Shown piece by piece: positions 1 to 9,413 of a stretch of 64,000 nt of DNA; the first letter of the stretch is position 1; each line of letters starts with the position of its first letter. The position numbers and the translations under genes are program-made. The notes below the pieces were generated by a model. It saw nothing but the letters and a program-made list of their open reading frames with translations. It made no database searches and was not told where the DNA came from. The stretch spans positions 37,562 through 101,561 of the forward strand of contig JAGAJP010000049.1 of the NCBI GenBank assembly GCA_017626045.1, given 5' to 3'. This stretch comes from Muribaculaceae bacterium (lineage in GTDB: Bacteria; Bacteroidota; Bacteroidia; Bacteroidales; Muribaculaceae).

Positions 1-2
1 GT

Positions 3-188
3 GCCGGTCCTAACGCAAATAAGACTTCGTCGGAACTCTTCGCCATGGCGCTTCCCGCGGCGCCCCTAATCGACTGGTATGCCATGGAGGAGCCTTGGAC
101 CCTCCTGAAAGGCGGCTACTCCTCAACCCCGGAAGGCGACCCCGTCCGGACAGCCCTCGAAGCCCTCTCCCTGATGAATAATTTCTAA
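3..188 (+). CDS. C-terminal end of an unrecognised protein (5' cut by window)
   Basis: An open frame runs in from the window edge and stops with TAA at 186-188, giving 61 residues. The visible tail contains LFAMALPAAPLIDWYAMEEP and ends in SLMNNF. No family is recognisable to me. The coding strand is C-rich and G-poor near its end, like other gene ends next to the dispersed repeats of this window. It lies upstream of recG in the same direction, but a repeat-filled spacer separates them. The alternative is a non-coding open stretch; the plausible amino-acid composition and the clean stop before a spacer favour a real gene end. Confidence 0.5.
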   Translation, partial: AGPNANKTSSELFAMALPAAPLIDWYAMEEPWTLLKGGYSSTPEGDPVRTALEALSLMNNF

Positions 189-333
189 CCCCAAGAAAGC
201 CCCAAGAGCCCAAGAAAGCCCCAAGAGCTCAAGAAAGTCCCAAGAGCTCCCAAGTCAGCCCAAATCATGATTCCTCGTGCTTCCTCATGATTTCTCATGA
301 TTCCTCATCCCAATTCAAAATTCAAAATTCCCA
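189..333. repeat. Low-complexity spacer: CCCAAGA runs plus TCATGATT repeats
   Basis: The spacer before recG starts with several near-copies of CCCAAGA(A/G), then three to four TCATGATT/TCCTCATG units, then AATTCAAAATTCAAAATTC directly before the recG start. The TCATGATTCCTCATG and AATTC-type units recur at about 13050-13100, 15341-15370, 25634-25680, 26360-26398 and 27243-27283. No gene is seen here. Confidence 0.7.
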
Positions 334-2421
334 TTGGATCGCGACATAAAATATCTAAAAGGCGTAGGCGACGCGAGGGCGAAAATCCTCGCGTCGGAAC
401 TTGACATCCACACATTTCGCGATCTCCTATATTATTTCCCTTCCCGACACGTCGACAGAAGCAAGTTTTACCATATCCGCGACCTTTACGGCGTAGAGAT
501 GCCATACATCCAGATTCGCGGAAAGTTTCTGAACTTTGTCAAGGAAGGGGAGGGAAGAAAGCAGCGCCTGACCGCCGCCTTTACCGACGGCGACCGCCTT
601 TGTCAGGTTACCTGGTTCTCTAAGATTCAGACTATTGCCGGTATGTATCGACCCGGTGTGGAATATGTGTTGTTCGGAAAACCGTCGTTCAAGTTCAATG
701 CCTGGCAGTTCGTGCATCCTGAAATTGAGGCTTACGACCCTTCGCGGCCTCCCGAGGGTTTCAGAGGTATATATGGGCTGACGGAGATTCTGCGTAAAAG
801 AGGCTTCACAAGCCGACTCATGCAGACGCTTACCTCAAATCTACTGAATACCCTCTCTCTCGATAAAATACCGGAGACTCTCCCTGCCGAAATAATTAAG
901 GAGAGAAACCTCATTCCGTTGGGAAAGGCTCTGCTTGGAATGCACAGGCCCGAGTCACCCGCTCACCTTCAGAAAGCAATGGAGCGCCTTAAGTTTGAGG
1001 AACTATTCTATCTTGAGCTTCATATTCTCGAGTTCTCGCGAAAAAGAAATCTTCAGCTGAAGGGGCACGTGCTGACTAAGGTCGGTGAAGCTTTCAACAG
1101 GTTTTATTCATCAGTACTTCCCTTCCCTCTTACCGGCGCTCAGAAAAGGGTGCTCCGCGAGATTCGGGAGGATATGCGCACCGGTCGCCAGATGAACCGT
1201 CTGCTTCAGGGCGACGTCGGGAGCGGTAAGACTCTCGTGGCGTTCATGACTATGCTTCTGGCTGTTGACAACGGTCTGCAGGCGGCTCTGATGGCTCCGA
1301 CTGAGATCCTTGCCGCACAGCATGCCGTCACGCTCGAAGAGTGGGCGAGTCGGATCGGAGTGAAGGTCGCGCTCCTTACCGGTAGTACCCGCGTCGCTGA
1401 GCGCAGACGTATTGCCGAAGGCCTTAAGTCCGGTGAAATTTCAATAATTGTCGGTACCCACGCGCTTATCGAGGATGCCGTGGAGTTCAGGAATCTCGGT
1501 GTCGCGGTGATTGATGAGCAGCATCGATTCGGTGTGGCGCAGAGGGCGCGCCTCTGGAGCAAGTCGCAGACCGCCCCTCATGTGCTTGTGATGACGGCGA
1601 CTCCAATTCCACGCACACTCGCAATGACTGTGTATGGCGACCTTGACGTGAGCGTCATCGATGAACTCCCTCCCGGCAGAAAGCCGATTCAGACATGGCT
1701 CCGTTATGACGACAACCGCAACGAGGTTTACAGACATGTCTGGAACGAGTTGCGTGCCGGAAGACAGGTATATATAGTATACCCGCTCATCAGCGAAAGC
1801 GAGAAACTCGACCTCAAGTCGGCAGAGGAGGGTTATCAGAGAATATGCGAGATTTTCAGGGGCGTGAGCGTCAGTCTCGTCCATGGTAGGATGAAGCCCG
1901 CGGAGAAGGATGCCCAGATGCAGCGATTCGTTTCCGGCGAGACCCGAATACTCGTTGCGACTACGGTCATCGAAGTCGGTGTAAATGTTCCGAACGCCTC
2001 TGTAATGATTATTGAGAATGCCGAGCGCTTCGGCCTCTCACAGCTGCATCAGTTGAGGGGTAGGGTCGGGCGTGGTGCTGACCTCAGCTACTGCATTCTG
2101 ATGTCGAAGCATCAGATTAGTGCAGATACCAAGAAGCGGCTCGGCATAATGACTGAGACTACCGACGGCTTCCTCATCTCGGAGGCGGACCTGAAACTCC
2201 GTGGCCCCGGCGACATGGAGGGCACTCAGCAGTCGGGTCTTGCTTTCAGTCTTAAGGTCTCGAACCTGGCGCGTGACGGACAGATTGTGGCTGTGGCGCG
2301 AGACACGGCATCACGTATTCTCGACGGAAGAATGCTCCTGATGCCGGATAGCATCGCGGTGATAAATAGGGAACTCGGCGTTAGGTTCTCTCGTTCTATC
2401 GATTGGAGCCGTATCTCATGA
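334..2421 (+). CDS. recG: ATP-dependent DNA helicase RecG
   Basis: 695 residues, the usual RecG length. RecG remodels stalled replication forks and Holliday junctions with 3'-5' motor activity. The N-terminal wedge/OB region (about 1-260) is followed by a superfamily 2 helicase core: Walker A GDVGSGKT near residue 294, the DEQH box (VIDEQHRFG) near 392, and motif VI-type QLRGRVGRG near 573. The start is TTG at 334: an in-frame stop lies at 298-300 and no ATG lies between, and the N-terminus (DRDIKYLKGVGDARA) begins where Bacteroidetes RecG proteins do. The gene is convergent with the recombinase that ends at 2449, with only 27 nt between them. Confidence 0.96.
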   Translation: MDRDIKYLKGVGDARAKILASELDIHTFRDLLYYFPSRHVDRSKFYHIRDLYGVEMPYIQIRGKFLNFVKEGEGRKQRLTAAFTDGDRLCQVTWFSKIQTIAGMYRPGVEYVLFGKPSFKFNAWQFVHPEIEAYDPSRPPEGFRGIYGLTEILRKRGFTSRLMQTLTSNLLNTLSLDKIPETLPAEIIKERNLIPLGKALLGMHRPESPAHLQKAMERLKFEELFYLELHILEFSRKRNLQLKGHVLTKVGEAFNRFYSSVLPFPLTGAQKRVLREIREDMRTGRQMNRLLQGDVGSGKTLVAFMTMLLAVDNGLQAALMAPTEILAAQHAVTLEEWASRIGVKVALLTGSTRVAERRRIAEGLKSGEISIIVGTHALIEDAVEFRNLGVAVIDEQHRFGVAQRARLWSKSQTAPHVLVMTATPIPRTLAMTVYGDLDVSVIDELPPGRKPIQTWLRYDDNRNEVYRHVWNELRAGRQVYIVYPLISESEKLDLKSAEEGYQRICEIFRGVSVSLVHGRMKPAEKDAQMQRFVSGETRILVATTVIEVGVNVPNASVMIIENAERFGLSQLHQLRGRVGRGADLSYCILMSKHQISADTKKRLGIMTETTDGFLISEADLKLRGPGDMEGTQQSGLAFSLKVSNLARDGQIVAVARDTASRILDGRMLLMPDSIAVINRELGVRFSRSIDWSRIS

Positions 2422-2448
2422 TTATATAATTGCCTTGTTGAATGCCGG

Positions 2449-3657
2449 TTAGCTGTTGACTGCCCTGATGATGACGTTGTTGGCCTTGTCTACCTCCGAA
2501 GTGTCGATGCTTGCGAGATAGATTCGTGTGGTTGACTCGTTGTCGTGTCCCATACCTTCGGAAATCACCGAGACCGGTATCCCTTTGGAGCGTGCTGCCG
2601 ATGCCCAGCTGTGGCGCGCCACATATAGCGTCAGGGGTATTGTCATCCCTATCATGTGCCCGATTCTCTTGAGACTCCGGTTTATGTTGTAGCCGATGTT
2701 TCGGTATTCATACAGTTCGTCGTCGACCTTGCTTCGTATCACGGGAAGCAGATACTCGCTGCTGTTTTCCGGATATTTGTCGATGATCTTCTGCATCTCT
2801 TTCGTCCATTTGATGGTCAGCCGTTGGCCTGTCTTGCGGCGCCGATACATCACATACCCGTCCCGAAGGTCACTCTTCTTCAGAAACGCCATGTCGATGA
2901 AGCTCATACCCCGCAGATAGAAGCTTATCATAAACATATCCCGGGCATAGTCAAGCGGCGGCATGAAGGCAAGATTCAGAGTCTTGATCTGCTTTACCTT
3001 GGCGAGAGGCAACGCTCTTTTCACTGTCTTGTCGATGCCTGTGTACACATGCCGGAACGGATGGCGGTTCTCGATGATTTCTGCGTCTACAGCGCGGTTG
3101 TAGACTGCGCGTATTATCCTTACATAAAAGGAGATGGTGTTGGGTACGTTGCCTCGTCGCCTGTGCCATGATTCGAAACGTTCTATTACCGTGGTGTTGA
3201 TGTTGTCGAGCATGATGTCTTCGTTGTCTCTAAATTTTCTGAAACTCAGCAGCGCCGCGCGGTATGTCTCCGACGTCCGGATCTTGCCGTTGCTCTTAAG
3301 CCCGTCTATCACACCTTCCATGTAATTGAAAAGTGTGTATTCGCTTTTGTACCTCCTGAATTCTTCTATGATTTCGTCTACGGAATACCCTAAGCCTCGT
3401 GCCTCCAGTTGCCGCTCGATCTTGACAAGTCGTTCCAGGTCGTATCTGATATGCTCGCGTATCGAGACTACCTCCCTCTTTCGCTTGCTCCCCCGGCTGG
3501 CTATCACTGAGCCACGTTTTTCGTCCCATTCTGCCGGATACACTCTGTAGAGGGTGTTCAGCTGTCTGACTTTCCTGTCTCTGATCAGCTGGTAGTAGAT
3601 GGTGCCTTCGCTGTCTGGCACTGCCGAACTTCTGAATTTAACTTTGATTGATAGCAT
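2449..3657 (-). CDS. Site-specific tyrosine recombinase, Bacteroidetes integrase type
   Basis: 402 residues. An arm-binding N-terminal region (about 1-90) and a SAM-like core-binding domain (about 95-195) precede the phage-integrase catalytic domain. Visible catalytic residues are Arg249, Lys275, Arg348 in YVARHSWAS, His371 in GMGHDNESTT and nucleophile Tyr380 in RIYLAS. Position 345, which is His in the classic HxxR box, is Tyr, as is common in Bacteroidetes members. No tRNA, relaxase, phage gene or obvious att repeat lies next to it, so it is either an orphan integrase or a phase-variation invertase without a visible target here. Confidence 0.9.
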   Translation of the reverse strand: MLSIKVKFRSSAVPDSEGTIYYQLIRDRKVRQLNTLYRVYPAEWDEKRGSVIASRGSKRKREVVSIREHIRYDLERLVKIERQLEARGLGYSVDEIIEEFRRYKSEYTLFNYMEGVIDGLKSNGKIRTSETYRAALLSFRKFRDNEDIMLDNINTTVIERFESWHRRRGNVPNTISFYVRIIRAVYNRAVDAEIIENRHPFRHVYTGIDKTVKRALPLAKVKQIKTLNLAFMPPLDYARDMFMISFYLRGMSFIDMAFLKKSDLRDGYVMYRRRKTGQRLTIKWTKEMQKIIDKYPENSSEYLLPVIRSKVDDELYEYRNIGYNINRSLKRIGHMIGMTIPLTLYVARHSWASAARSKGIPVSVISEGMGHDNESTTRIYLASIDTSEVDKANNVIIRAVNS

Positions 3658-3819
3658 GATTAGTTTATGTTAAAGTGTTAAACTGTTCAAGTAAAATTGC
3701 ATTATTTGAGGTGCAGAAATGTCGAATTCCAATTGGCAATAATTATGCATTATGCATTAAATATTGTTAATCTGTAGGTGTGCGCATTCGATTGAAGCGC
3801 GCGGTTCGTATTTTTTTTG

Positions 3820-3827
3820 TAACTTTG
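3820..3827 (+). promoter_or_regulatory. TAnnTTTG promoter box, probably giving a leaderless mRNA
   Basis: TAACTTTG (followed by C) ends 5 nt before the A of the permease ATG at 3832. The start of transcription would fall at or within a base or two of the start codon. The same spacing is seen at rpoN (34820-34828). Confidence 0.6.
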
Positions 3828-3831
3828 CATA

Positions 3832-5163
3832 ATGACTTCATTTGACAATAATCAGAAACTCGGACTCTGGGCTCTCGCCTCTTTGGTGTTCGGTATGATG
3901 GTCGGGAGCGGTATTTTCAATATACCTCAGAATATGGCGGCGGGTGCCGGGCTCGGTGCCGTGTTGATTGGCTGGGCTATCACCGCGCTCGGAATGTTGA
4001 TGCTGGTGAGCACTTTCAAGATTCTGTCCGACAGACATCCTGAACTGAATGAGGGTATTTATCTGTATGCCGAGAAGGGTTTCAGCCGTTTCGTCGGTTT
4101 TAATGTGGCTTGGGGATATTGGCTTTGCGCTTGCTTTGCTAATGTGGCGTATGCCGTGATGCTCAACGATACCGTTGGTGCCGTATTCCCTGTTCTGCTC
4201 AGTCACGGTGTCCCTACTGTAATCTTTGCCTCGGCGATGATTTGGGGCATGTATCTGCTGATAAGCTTTGGTTTACATACTTCCTCTGTCATTGCGACGG
4301 CGGCTTCGGCTGTGAAATTGGCGGTGATTGTGTTGATAATCATTATGCTCGCTCTTAATGTGAAATACGACACGCTCTCGCTCGACATCTGGGGCTCCGG
4401 CGATGATATTGGCGGTGTCGCGCGTCAGGTCGAAAGCACAATGCTCGTGACTCTTTGGTGTTTCATCGGAATTGAGGGTGCTGTGGTGATGGCTGGTCGC
4501 GCGCGTCGGCAAAGCGATGTGGGAAAGGCTGGCGTGATTGGATTTCTCGCCGCTTGGATTCTTTATGTGCTTGTGTCGGTGTTTTGCTATGGCATAATGG
4601 CGAGGGCGAGACTCGCGGGCCTTGAGGATCCCTCCGTGGCGTATGTATTGCGTGCGGTATGCGGCGACTGGGCATACTGGCTTGTGATTGTGGCGGTCAT
4701 AGTTTCAATTTCCGGCGGTTGGTTTGCTTGGACCATGGTCACTGCCGAGGTGCCGTTCTCCGCTGCATGTCACGGTATCTTCCCGTCCTGGCTCGCCGGT
4801 GGCTTCAACGACAGGTCATCCAAGCGGGGACTTCTCGCCTCAAGTGTCATAATGCAGGCTTTCCTTCTGCTTGTGGTTATGGCGGAAGACGTGTATCTAT
4901 ACGCACTCAATATCACCGGACTGATGATTCTTCCGGCATATCTCTTCAGCGGTCTCTTTCTCGTCAAAATCTCGGTGACGGATTATCGACAGAGGAATAT
5001 GCTCCCCTACCGCAGGCGTCGCCTGGCAAATGGTTTTGCCGTCGGAGTGGGATGCACGCTGTTCTGTATATGGATGATTTATGCCGCCGGATTCAGCCTT
5101 CTCCTTCAGGCGCTCTGCTTCTATATCGTCGGTCTGCCGCTATATCGTAAAAACCAAGAATGA
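3832..5163 (+). CDS. APC-family amino-acid permease/antiporter
   Basis: 443 residues, almost entirely hydrophobic, with about 12 predicted membrane segments. The first helix has the APC signature GMMVGSGIFNIPQNMA, which contains the backbone-binding G-S-G-I-F motif of amino-acid/polyamine antiporters. Its overall look is closest to the basic amino-acid antiporter branch (ArcD/arginine-ornithine type), but the substrate cannot be read from sequence. It sits in the inner membrane. The EFR1 gene begins 10 nt after its stop, suggesting co-transcription. No arginine deiminase genes are adjacent, so a catabolic arginine role has no support here. Confidence 0.88.
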   Translation: MTSFDNNQKLGLWALASLVFGMMVGSGIFNIPQNMAAGAGLGAVLIGWAITALGMLMLVSTFKILSDRHPELNEGIYLYAEKGFSRFVGFNVAWGYWLCACFANVAYAVMLNDTVGAVFPVLLSHGVPTVIFASAMIWGMYLLISFGLHTSSVIATAASAVKLAVIVLIIIMLALNVKYDTLSLDIWGSGDDIGGVARQVESTMLVTLWCFIGIEGAVVMAGRARRQSDVGKAGVIGFLAAWILYVLVSVFCYGIMARARLAGLEDPSVAYVLRAVCGDWAYWLVIVAVIVSISGGWFAWTMVTAEVPFSAACHGIFPSWLAGGFNDRSSKRGLLASSVIMQAFLLLVVMAEDVYLYALNITGLMILPAYLFSGLFLVKISVTDYRQRNMLPYRRRRLANGFAVGVGCTLFCIWMIYAAGFSLLLQALCFYIVGLPLYRKNQE

Positions 5164-5173
5164 CTCCACTGAT

Positions 5174-5956
5174 ATGATCTATTATTTTTCCGGAACCGGA
5201 AATTCCCGCGTCGCCGCCGAGTCGCTGGCCGCCCATACCGGTCTTTCCCTTGATTTTATACCTCATTGCAGCCCCTATCTGCAGAATGCCGGGACATGCC
5301 GCTCGATCGGGTTTGTCTTTCCGGTTTATGCATGGGGAGTGCCTCCCATCGTGCTCGATTTCATCCGGAGGCTTCCTCAGCAGATGCTTGAGGATTTGCA
5401 GGCACGCGACATTCCCGTATGGGCCGTGGCTGTCTGCGGCGACGAGACGGGCAAGGCGGTTGAGATGCTGAGAAAGGCTCTCAAACAGCGGGGCGTTACC
5501 CTTACCGCAGCCTGGAGCCTGATAATGCCGAACGTGTATGTCCGTTTGCCGGGTTTCGGCGTGGATTCCAAGGAGACAGAACAGAAAAAACTTCAGGACG
5601 CCGCCGTCAGACTGAAGGAGATTGCCCGGAATATCTCAGACTGCGACTGGAAATTCGATGTGCATGAGGGCTCGATTCCGAGCCTTAAGACATCTCTGGT
5701 CTATCCCCTCTTCCGCCGTATGGGCGTTGATGCCGGGCGTTGGCATGCCGAAGACAAATGCACCGCTTGCGGTAAGTGCCGCTCGGTATGCCCGGTGGGG
5801 AATATAGCTATGAGGTCCGGTAAGCCTCGGTGGGGTAGTGACTGCACATCTTGCTGCGCCTGCTTCCATGCATGTCCCGTCAACGCCATACAGTATGGGT
5901 CGGTGACCCGACGGGAAGGTCAGTACAGACTCGACGCTTCATTTTTCAAACCATGA
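5174..5956 (+). CDS. EFR1-type flavodoxin/ferredoxin fusion
   Basis: 260 residues from ATG 5174. This start is preferred over an in-frame ATG at 5081 inside the permease because the flavodoxin fold begins at once with MIYYFSGTGNSR, the FMN phosphate-binding loop. The C-terminal third carries two 4Fe-4S motifs: CTACGKCRSVCPVGNI near 196 and CTSCCACFHACPVNAI about 28 residues later. Such EFR1 proteins couple FMN and two clusters in electron transfer in anaerobes; the redox partner is unknown. It is likely cytoplasmic and follows the permease by 10 nt. Confidence 0.88.
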   Translation: MIYYFSGTGNSRVAAESLAAHTGLSLDFIPHCSPYLQNAGTCRSIGFVFPVYAWGVPPIVLDFIRRLPQQMLEDLQARDIPVWAVAVCGDETGKAVEMLRKALKQRGVTLTAAWSLIMPNVYVRLPGFGVDSKETEQKKLQDAAVRLKEIARNISDCDWKFDVHEGSIPSLKTSLVYPLFRRMGVDAGRWHAEDKCTACGKCRSVCPVGNIAMRSGKPRWGSDCTSCCACFHACPVNAIQYGSVTRREGQYRLDASFFKP

Positions 5957-6011
5957 AAATAAAAGCCAATGACATGGCGTTATATTTATAACCCGACTAA
6001 TACTGAAAACT

Positions 6012-6992
6012 ATGAAGATAATATTATTGTCCGGAGGGTCAGGAAAAAGACTTTGGCCTCTTTCAAACGACATCCGTTCCAAACAGTTCCTGCAAGTGCT
6101 TGAAAGCCCTGACGGGCGAAAGGAGTCAATGATTCAAAGAGTCGTGCGGCAGATTCGTGCCACCGGTCAGGACACCGGAATTGTCGTGGCTACCGGTGAG
6201 GCGCAGAAGGAATATGTCACCGCGCAGCTCGGTCGCGACATTCAGGTAGTCACCGAGCCTTGCCGACGCGACACATTCCCTGCTATCGCTCTCGCTTGCG
6301 CTTACCTCGACAGTTTGGGCACCGATTCGTCTGAGCCGGTGATTGTTATGCCGTGCGACACTTTTGCCGATGATGAGTATTTTGCCACTGTTTGCAAAAT
6401 GGCTGACGCTGTAGCCGACAGCGCGGCGGATCTCGTGCTAATGGGCATTACTCCGACTTATCCTTCGGAGAAATACGGCTATATAGTGCCAAAACAGCAT
6501 GCGTCATGCGATGGCTGCGCCACTCCCGTGGCTCGCTTTATCGAAAAACCCGATGTCGCAACTGCCGAACAGCTGCTCGCTGCCGGCGCGCTCTGGAACG
6601 GAGGAGTCTTCGCTTTCAAACTCGGATACCTGATGGATATTGTGTCGCGATATATGCCGGGTAAATCTTTTGTCGAGATTCGCGATAGGTATGCCGATTT
6701 CCCAAAAATCAGTTTCGACTATGAGGTGGTGGAGAAAGCCGATTCAGTTGCCGTTATCCCATACACCGGTGAATGGCGGGACCTCGGAACATGGAACACA
6801 TTGACCGAAAAACTCCCGTCTGCCACTGAAGGACAGGCGAGATTGGTTCTATGCGAAAATACTCATGTAGTTAACGAACTCGGTATCCCTGTCATCGGTC
6901 TCGGACTTAAGGATCTGGTGATAGTGGTGTCGCCCGAAGGAATCCTTGTATCCGACAAGTCTTCCTCCGAGCAGCTTAAGAGTCTTCTTTAA
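6012..6992 (+). CDS. manC: Mannose-1-phosphate guanylyltransferase (GDP-mannose synthesis)
   Basis: 326 residues, nucleotidyltransferase domain only, without the phosphomannose isomerase half of bifunctional ManC/AlgA. It opens with the pyrophosphorylase loop LLSGGSGKRLWPLS and has QFLQ, TEPCRRDT, a YGYIVP segment, RFIEKP near 180 and WNGGVFAF near 198, all typical of GMP enzymes that make GDP-mannose from mannose-1-phosphate and GTP. Products feed glycan or capsule synthesis. It stands alone and converges on the TolC gene at 7006. A related sugar-1-phosphate nucleotidyltransferase cannot be excluded, but the motifs favour mannose. Confidence 0.9.
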   Translation: MKIILLSGGSGKRLWPLSNDIRSKQFLQVLESPDGRKESMIQRVVRQIRATGQDTGIVVATGEAQKEYVTAQLGRDIQVVTEPCRRDTFPAIALACAYLDSLGTDSSEPVIVMPCDTFADDEYFATVCKMADAVADSAADLVLMGITPTYPSEKYGYIVPKQHASCDGCATPVARFIEKPDVATAEQLLAAGALWNGGVFAFKLGYLMDIVSRYMPGKSFVEIRDRYADFPKISFDYEVVEKADSVAVIPYTGEWRDLGTWNTLTEKLPSATEGQARLVLCENTHVVNELGIPVIGLGLKDLVIVVSPEGILVSDKSSSEQLKSLL

Positions 6993-7005
6993 TTATTGAA
7001 GTTGG

Positions 7006-8304
7006 TTACTTATTGTAGAGATTGAGAATCTTGATTCTCAGCAGTTTCTCATAGCGTGCCTGTATTCTTTCGGCTAAGGCGTTCATATAGTCCGCCTTGG
7101 CTTTTTCATATTCTGTGGCGTTAGCCCTTCCGTTGTCATATTTCACGCTCATCGCCTCGAATGCCTTGAGCGACGATTGCTCTGCTGCGGCTGCCGTCGT
7201 TTCTTTGGTTTGTGCCGCTACTGCCTGCGTATACGCGGTCGAGATGGTTTTGTAAAGTGTCATGCGAGTGTTTTCCAGATCCAGCTCGGCATTGAGTTGC
7301 TGCAGTCTGGCGCGAGACACCGAATTGCGTGTGGAGAATGCGTCGAAAATCGGTATGTTCAGCGAAAATCCAAGCGATTTCGAGAAGTTGTTTTTCATCT
7401 GGGCAGAGAAACTTTCGTTGTCGTAGCCTGTCGTTTTATAGTAGTTGGTGCCTATTCCGGCGTTGAACGACAGGGTGGGGATATATCCGGTCTTGGCAAG
7501 CGATACACCCTTTTCTGCAGCCTCTCTTTCTATTGACGCGGCGCGTAGGGTATGGTTGTTTACTGTCACATTGTTCCACACTTCTTCCACAGTCGGGATA
7601 ATATCGCCGTCGGTTTCCTCCAGAGGGAGAATGTCAAAATCTCTGTCTTGCCCGATGTTGAGCAGGTTCGCAAGGTCCAGAAGCGCGAGCGTGCTGTCGT
7701 TTTCTGCGTTGACCACTGTGAGGTGGTCGCGTTCGGTCTGTGCACGTGCCTCATACAGGTCAAGTTCCGGTATCTTTCCCGCTTCAAGCAGTTGCTCCCG
7801 GCGCCGCAGTTCTTTTTCCGATACGCTTAGCGACATCCTCGCTACGGAAAGGTTCTCGCGAGCATACAGAGCCTGAAGATACAGCGCCATCACATTAGCC
7901 GTGACATCGTCTTTGATTGCCTCAGACCTCTCAACGAGTGCGCGAAGTGATGTCTTGGAATAATCCACGTTGCGAACCACCCGAAGACCCTGAAACAGTG
8001 GCAGCGACAGACTCGCCCCGACCGAAAAGGCGTTGGTGTTGCGGTTGGCGTAGGTGTTGAGTGCCGTCAGTCCGCGTCCGAAACTGAAATTCTCAGAACT
8101 GTATCCGTCGACGCGTGGCAGAACGGCGTCTTTGGCTTCCTTCACTGCCAATTCTCCCTGGCGGGCGGCAAGTACCCTCTGCCGAACTTCGATGTTGTGA
8201 GTCAGCGCGTAGGATATACACGAGTCAAGACTCCAATAATCGGCTTTCGCCGGTTGTGCCATTATGGCTGTCGCGGCTATTGCAGAAATTACGATTCCTT
8301 TCAT
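7006..8304 (-). CDS. TolC-family outer-membrane efflux protein
   Basis: 432 residues. A signal peptide (MKGIVISAIAATAIMAQPAKA) precedes two OEP-type repeats of long alpha-helical and beta segments, as in TolC channel proteins. It is the last gene of a leftward operon (ATPase, permease, permease, adaptor, TolC), and its start overlaps the adaptor stop by 4 nt. It should form the outer-membrane duct of a tripartite efflux or secretion pump. A second TolC at 28476 belongs to a different operon. Confidence 0.93.
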   Translation of the reverse strand: MKGIVISAIAATAIMAQPAKADYWSLDSCISYALTHNIEVRQRVLAARQGELAVKEAKDAVLPRVDGYSSENFSFGRGLTALNTYANRNTNAFSVGASLSLPLFQGLRVVRNVDYSKTSLRALVERSEAIKDDVTANVMALYLQALYARENLSVARMSLSVSEKELRRREQLLEAGKIPELDLYEARAQTERDHLTVVNAENDSTLALLDLANLLNIGQDRDFDILPLEETDGDIIPTVEEVWNNVTVNNHTLRAASIEREAAEKGVSLAKTGYIPTLSFNAGIGTNYYKTTGYDNESFSAQMKNNFSKSLGFSLNIPIFDAFSTRNSVSRARLQQLNAELDLENTRMTLYKTISTAYTQAVAAQTKETTAAAAEQSSLKAFEAMSVKYDNGRANATEYEKAKADYMNALAERIQARYEKLLRIKILNLYNK

Positions 8305-9401
8305 GGCTCCTCGGTTTTTTCTGCGCGAATCATATTCTTCTTGTCTACTCCCTTCTTGATCTCCACGTTTATTCCGTCGGATAGTCCGGTTTTCACTGCG
8401 CGGCGCTCGAATTTCTGTTTCGGAACGGAATCGGTAAGGACATAGACGAATGTGCTGTCTTTCTCAAACACTACGACACTCTCCGGAAGGGTCATGACCT
8501 GTTTGACCTCGTCAAGGATGATCGATGCGTTGGCGCTGTAGCCTGATCGAAGTTGCGAGGGGTCGTCTACCGTTAGTGCTGCCTTGATCTCAAAGGTATT
8601 GGCGCCGTTGTTCTCTGTCCCTTTCGGCGATATGTATTCCAACACTGCCGATGGCTTGAGGTCGGTCGCTGCGCCAATGGTGATGTCCATTTTCATGCCC
8701 GGCTTCAGCATCCCGACCTCGGTCTCGTCCACATTCCCCTTGAAGATGAGGTTGGTCATGTCTGCTATGGTGGCTACGGTGGTTCCGTCGTTCATCGTGT
8801 TGGCCTGTATCACCGATGACCCGACTTTCACCGGTACGTCAAGAACAAGTCCCGTAATGGTGGCTCTGACGAGGGTATTGCTTTCCTTGGCGTTGAACTG
8901 TGACACTCCTTCCTTCACAATCCGGTATGAGTCTCGCGCATATTCAAGTTCCTGTCGTGCCTTTTTCAAGGTTTTCTCGGCGTCTTCGTATTCCTCTCTC
9001 GAGATTACCTTCTTTTGGTAGAGGTCTCTGCTACGCTGGTATTTGGTGTCGGCGTCGTCGCATTCCAGCTGAGCGGCGTCGATCCTTGACTGTGCCGACG
9101 AGAGTTGGGACGCCTCCGGTATCACCTTTATCCGAGCGATTACGTCCCCCTCATTCACAAAGTCTCCCGCCTCGACCTCTATGCTGCTTATGATGCCCGA
9201 TATCTGCGGCTTTATCTGTATTTCATCTCGCGGCTCTATCTTGCCGTTGAGCACTGTCGTGCGCTGAATGTCGGAAATCTCCGGCTTTACTGTGGCGTAA
9301 TGTTCTTCCTTGGGCTGGGAGTTCCGGTAGAGGAAATAGAATGTGCCCAGCACTATGGCTGCCACAATCACCCATAATAAAATTTTAAATACTTTCTTCA
9401 T
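8301..9401 (-). CDS. Periplasmic adaptor (HlyD/MacA-like membrane fusion protein)
   Basis: 366 residues: one N-terminal membrane anchor (IVAAIVLGTFYFLYR), a biotinyl-lipoyl-like half motif (IKPQISGIISSIEVEAGDFV), a coiled-coil hairpin (about 95-175), the second lipoyl half (VRATITGLVLDVPVKVGSSV) and a beta-barrel/membrane-proximal region. This is the RND/MacA adaptor layout that joins inner-membrane permeases to TolC. It lies between the permeases and TolC in the operon, overlapping TolC by 4 nt. Confidence 0.93.
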   Translation of the reverse strand: MKKVFKILLWVIVAAIVLGTFYFLYRNSQPKEEHYATVKPEISDIQRTTVLNGKIEPRDEIQIKPQISGIISSIEVEAGDFVNEGDVIARIKVIPEASQLSSAQSRIDAAQLECDDADTKYQRSRDLYQKKVISREEYEDAEKTLKKARQELEYARDSYRIVKEGVSQFNAKESNTLVRATITGLVLDVPVKVGSSVIQANTMNDGTTVATIADMTNLIFKGNVDETEVGMLKPGMKMDITIGAATDLKPSAVLEYISPKGTENNGANTFEIKAALTVDDPSQLRSGYSANASIILDEVKQVMTLPESVVVFEKDSTFVYVLTDSVPKQKFERRAVKTGLSDGINVEIKKGVDKKNMIRAEKTEEP

Positions 9402-9413
9402 ATTTTGAGGTTT

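Noticed and set aside
2449..3657. Integrated element attached at tRNA-Tyr or recG
   Set aside because: tRNA-Tyr is 51 kb away and no direct repeat of its 3' end was found near the recombinase.
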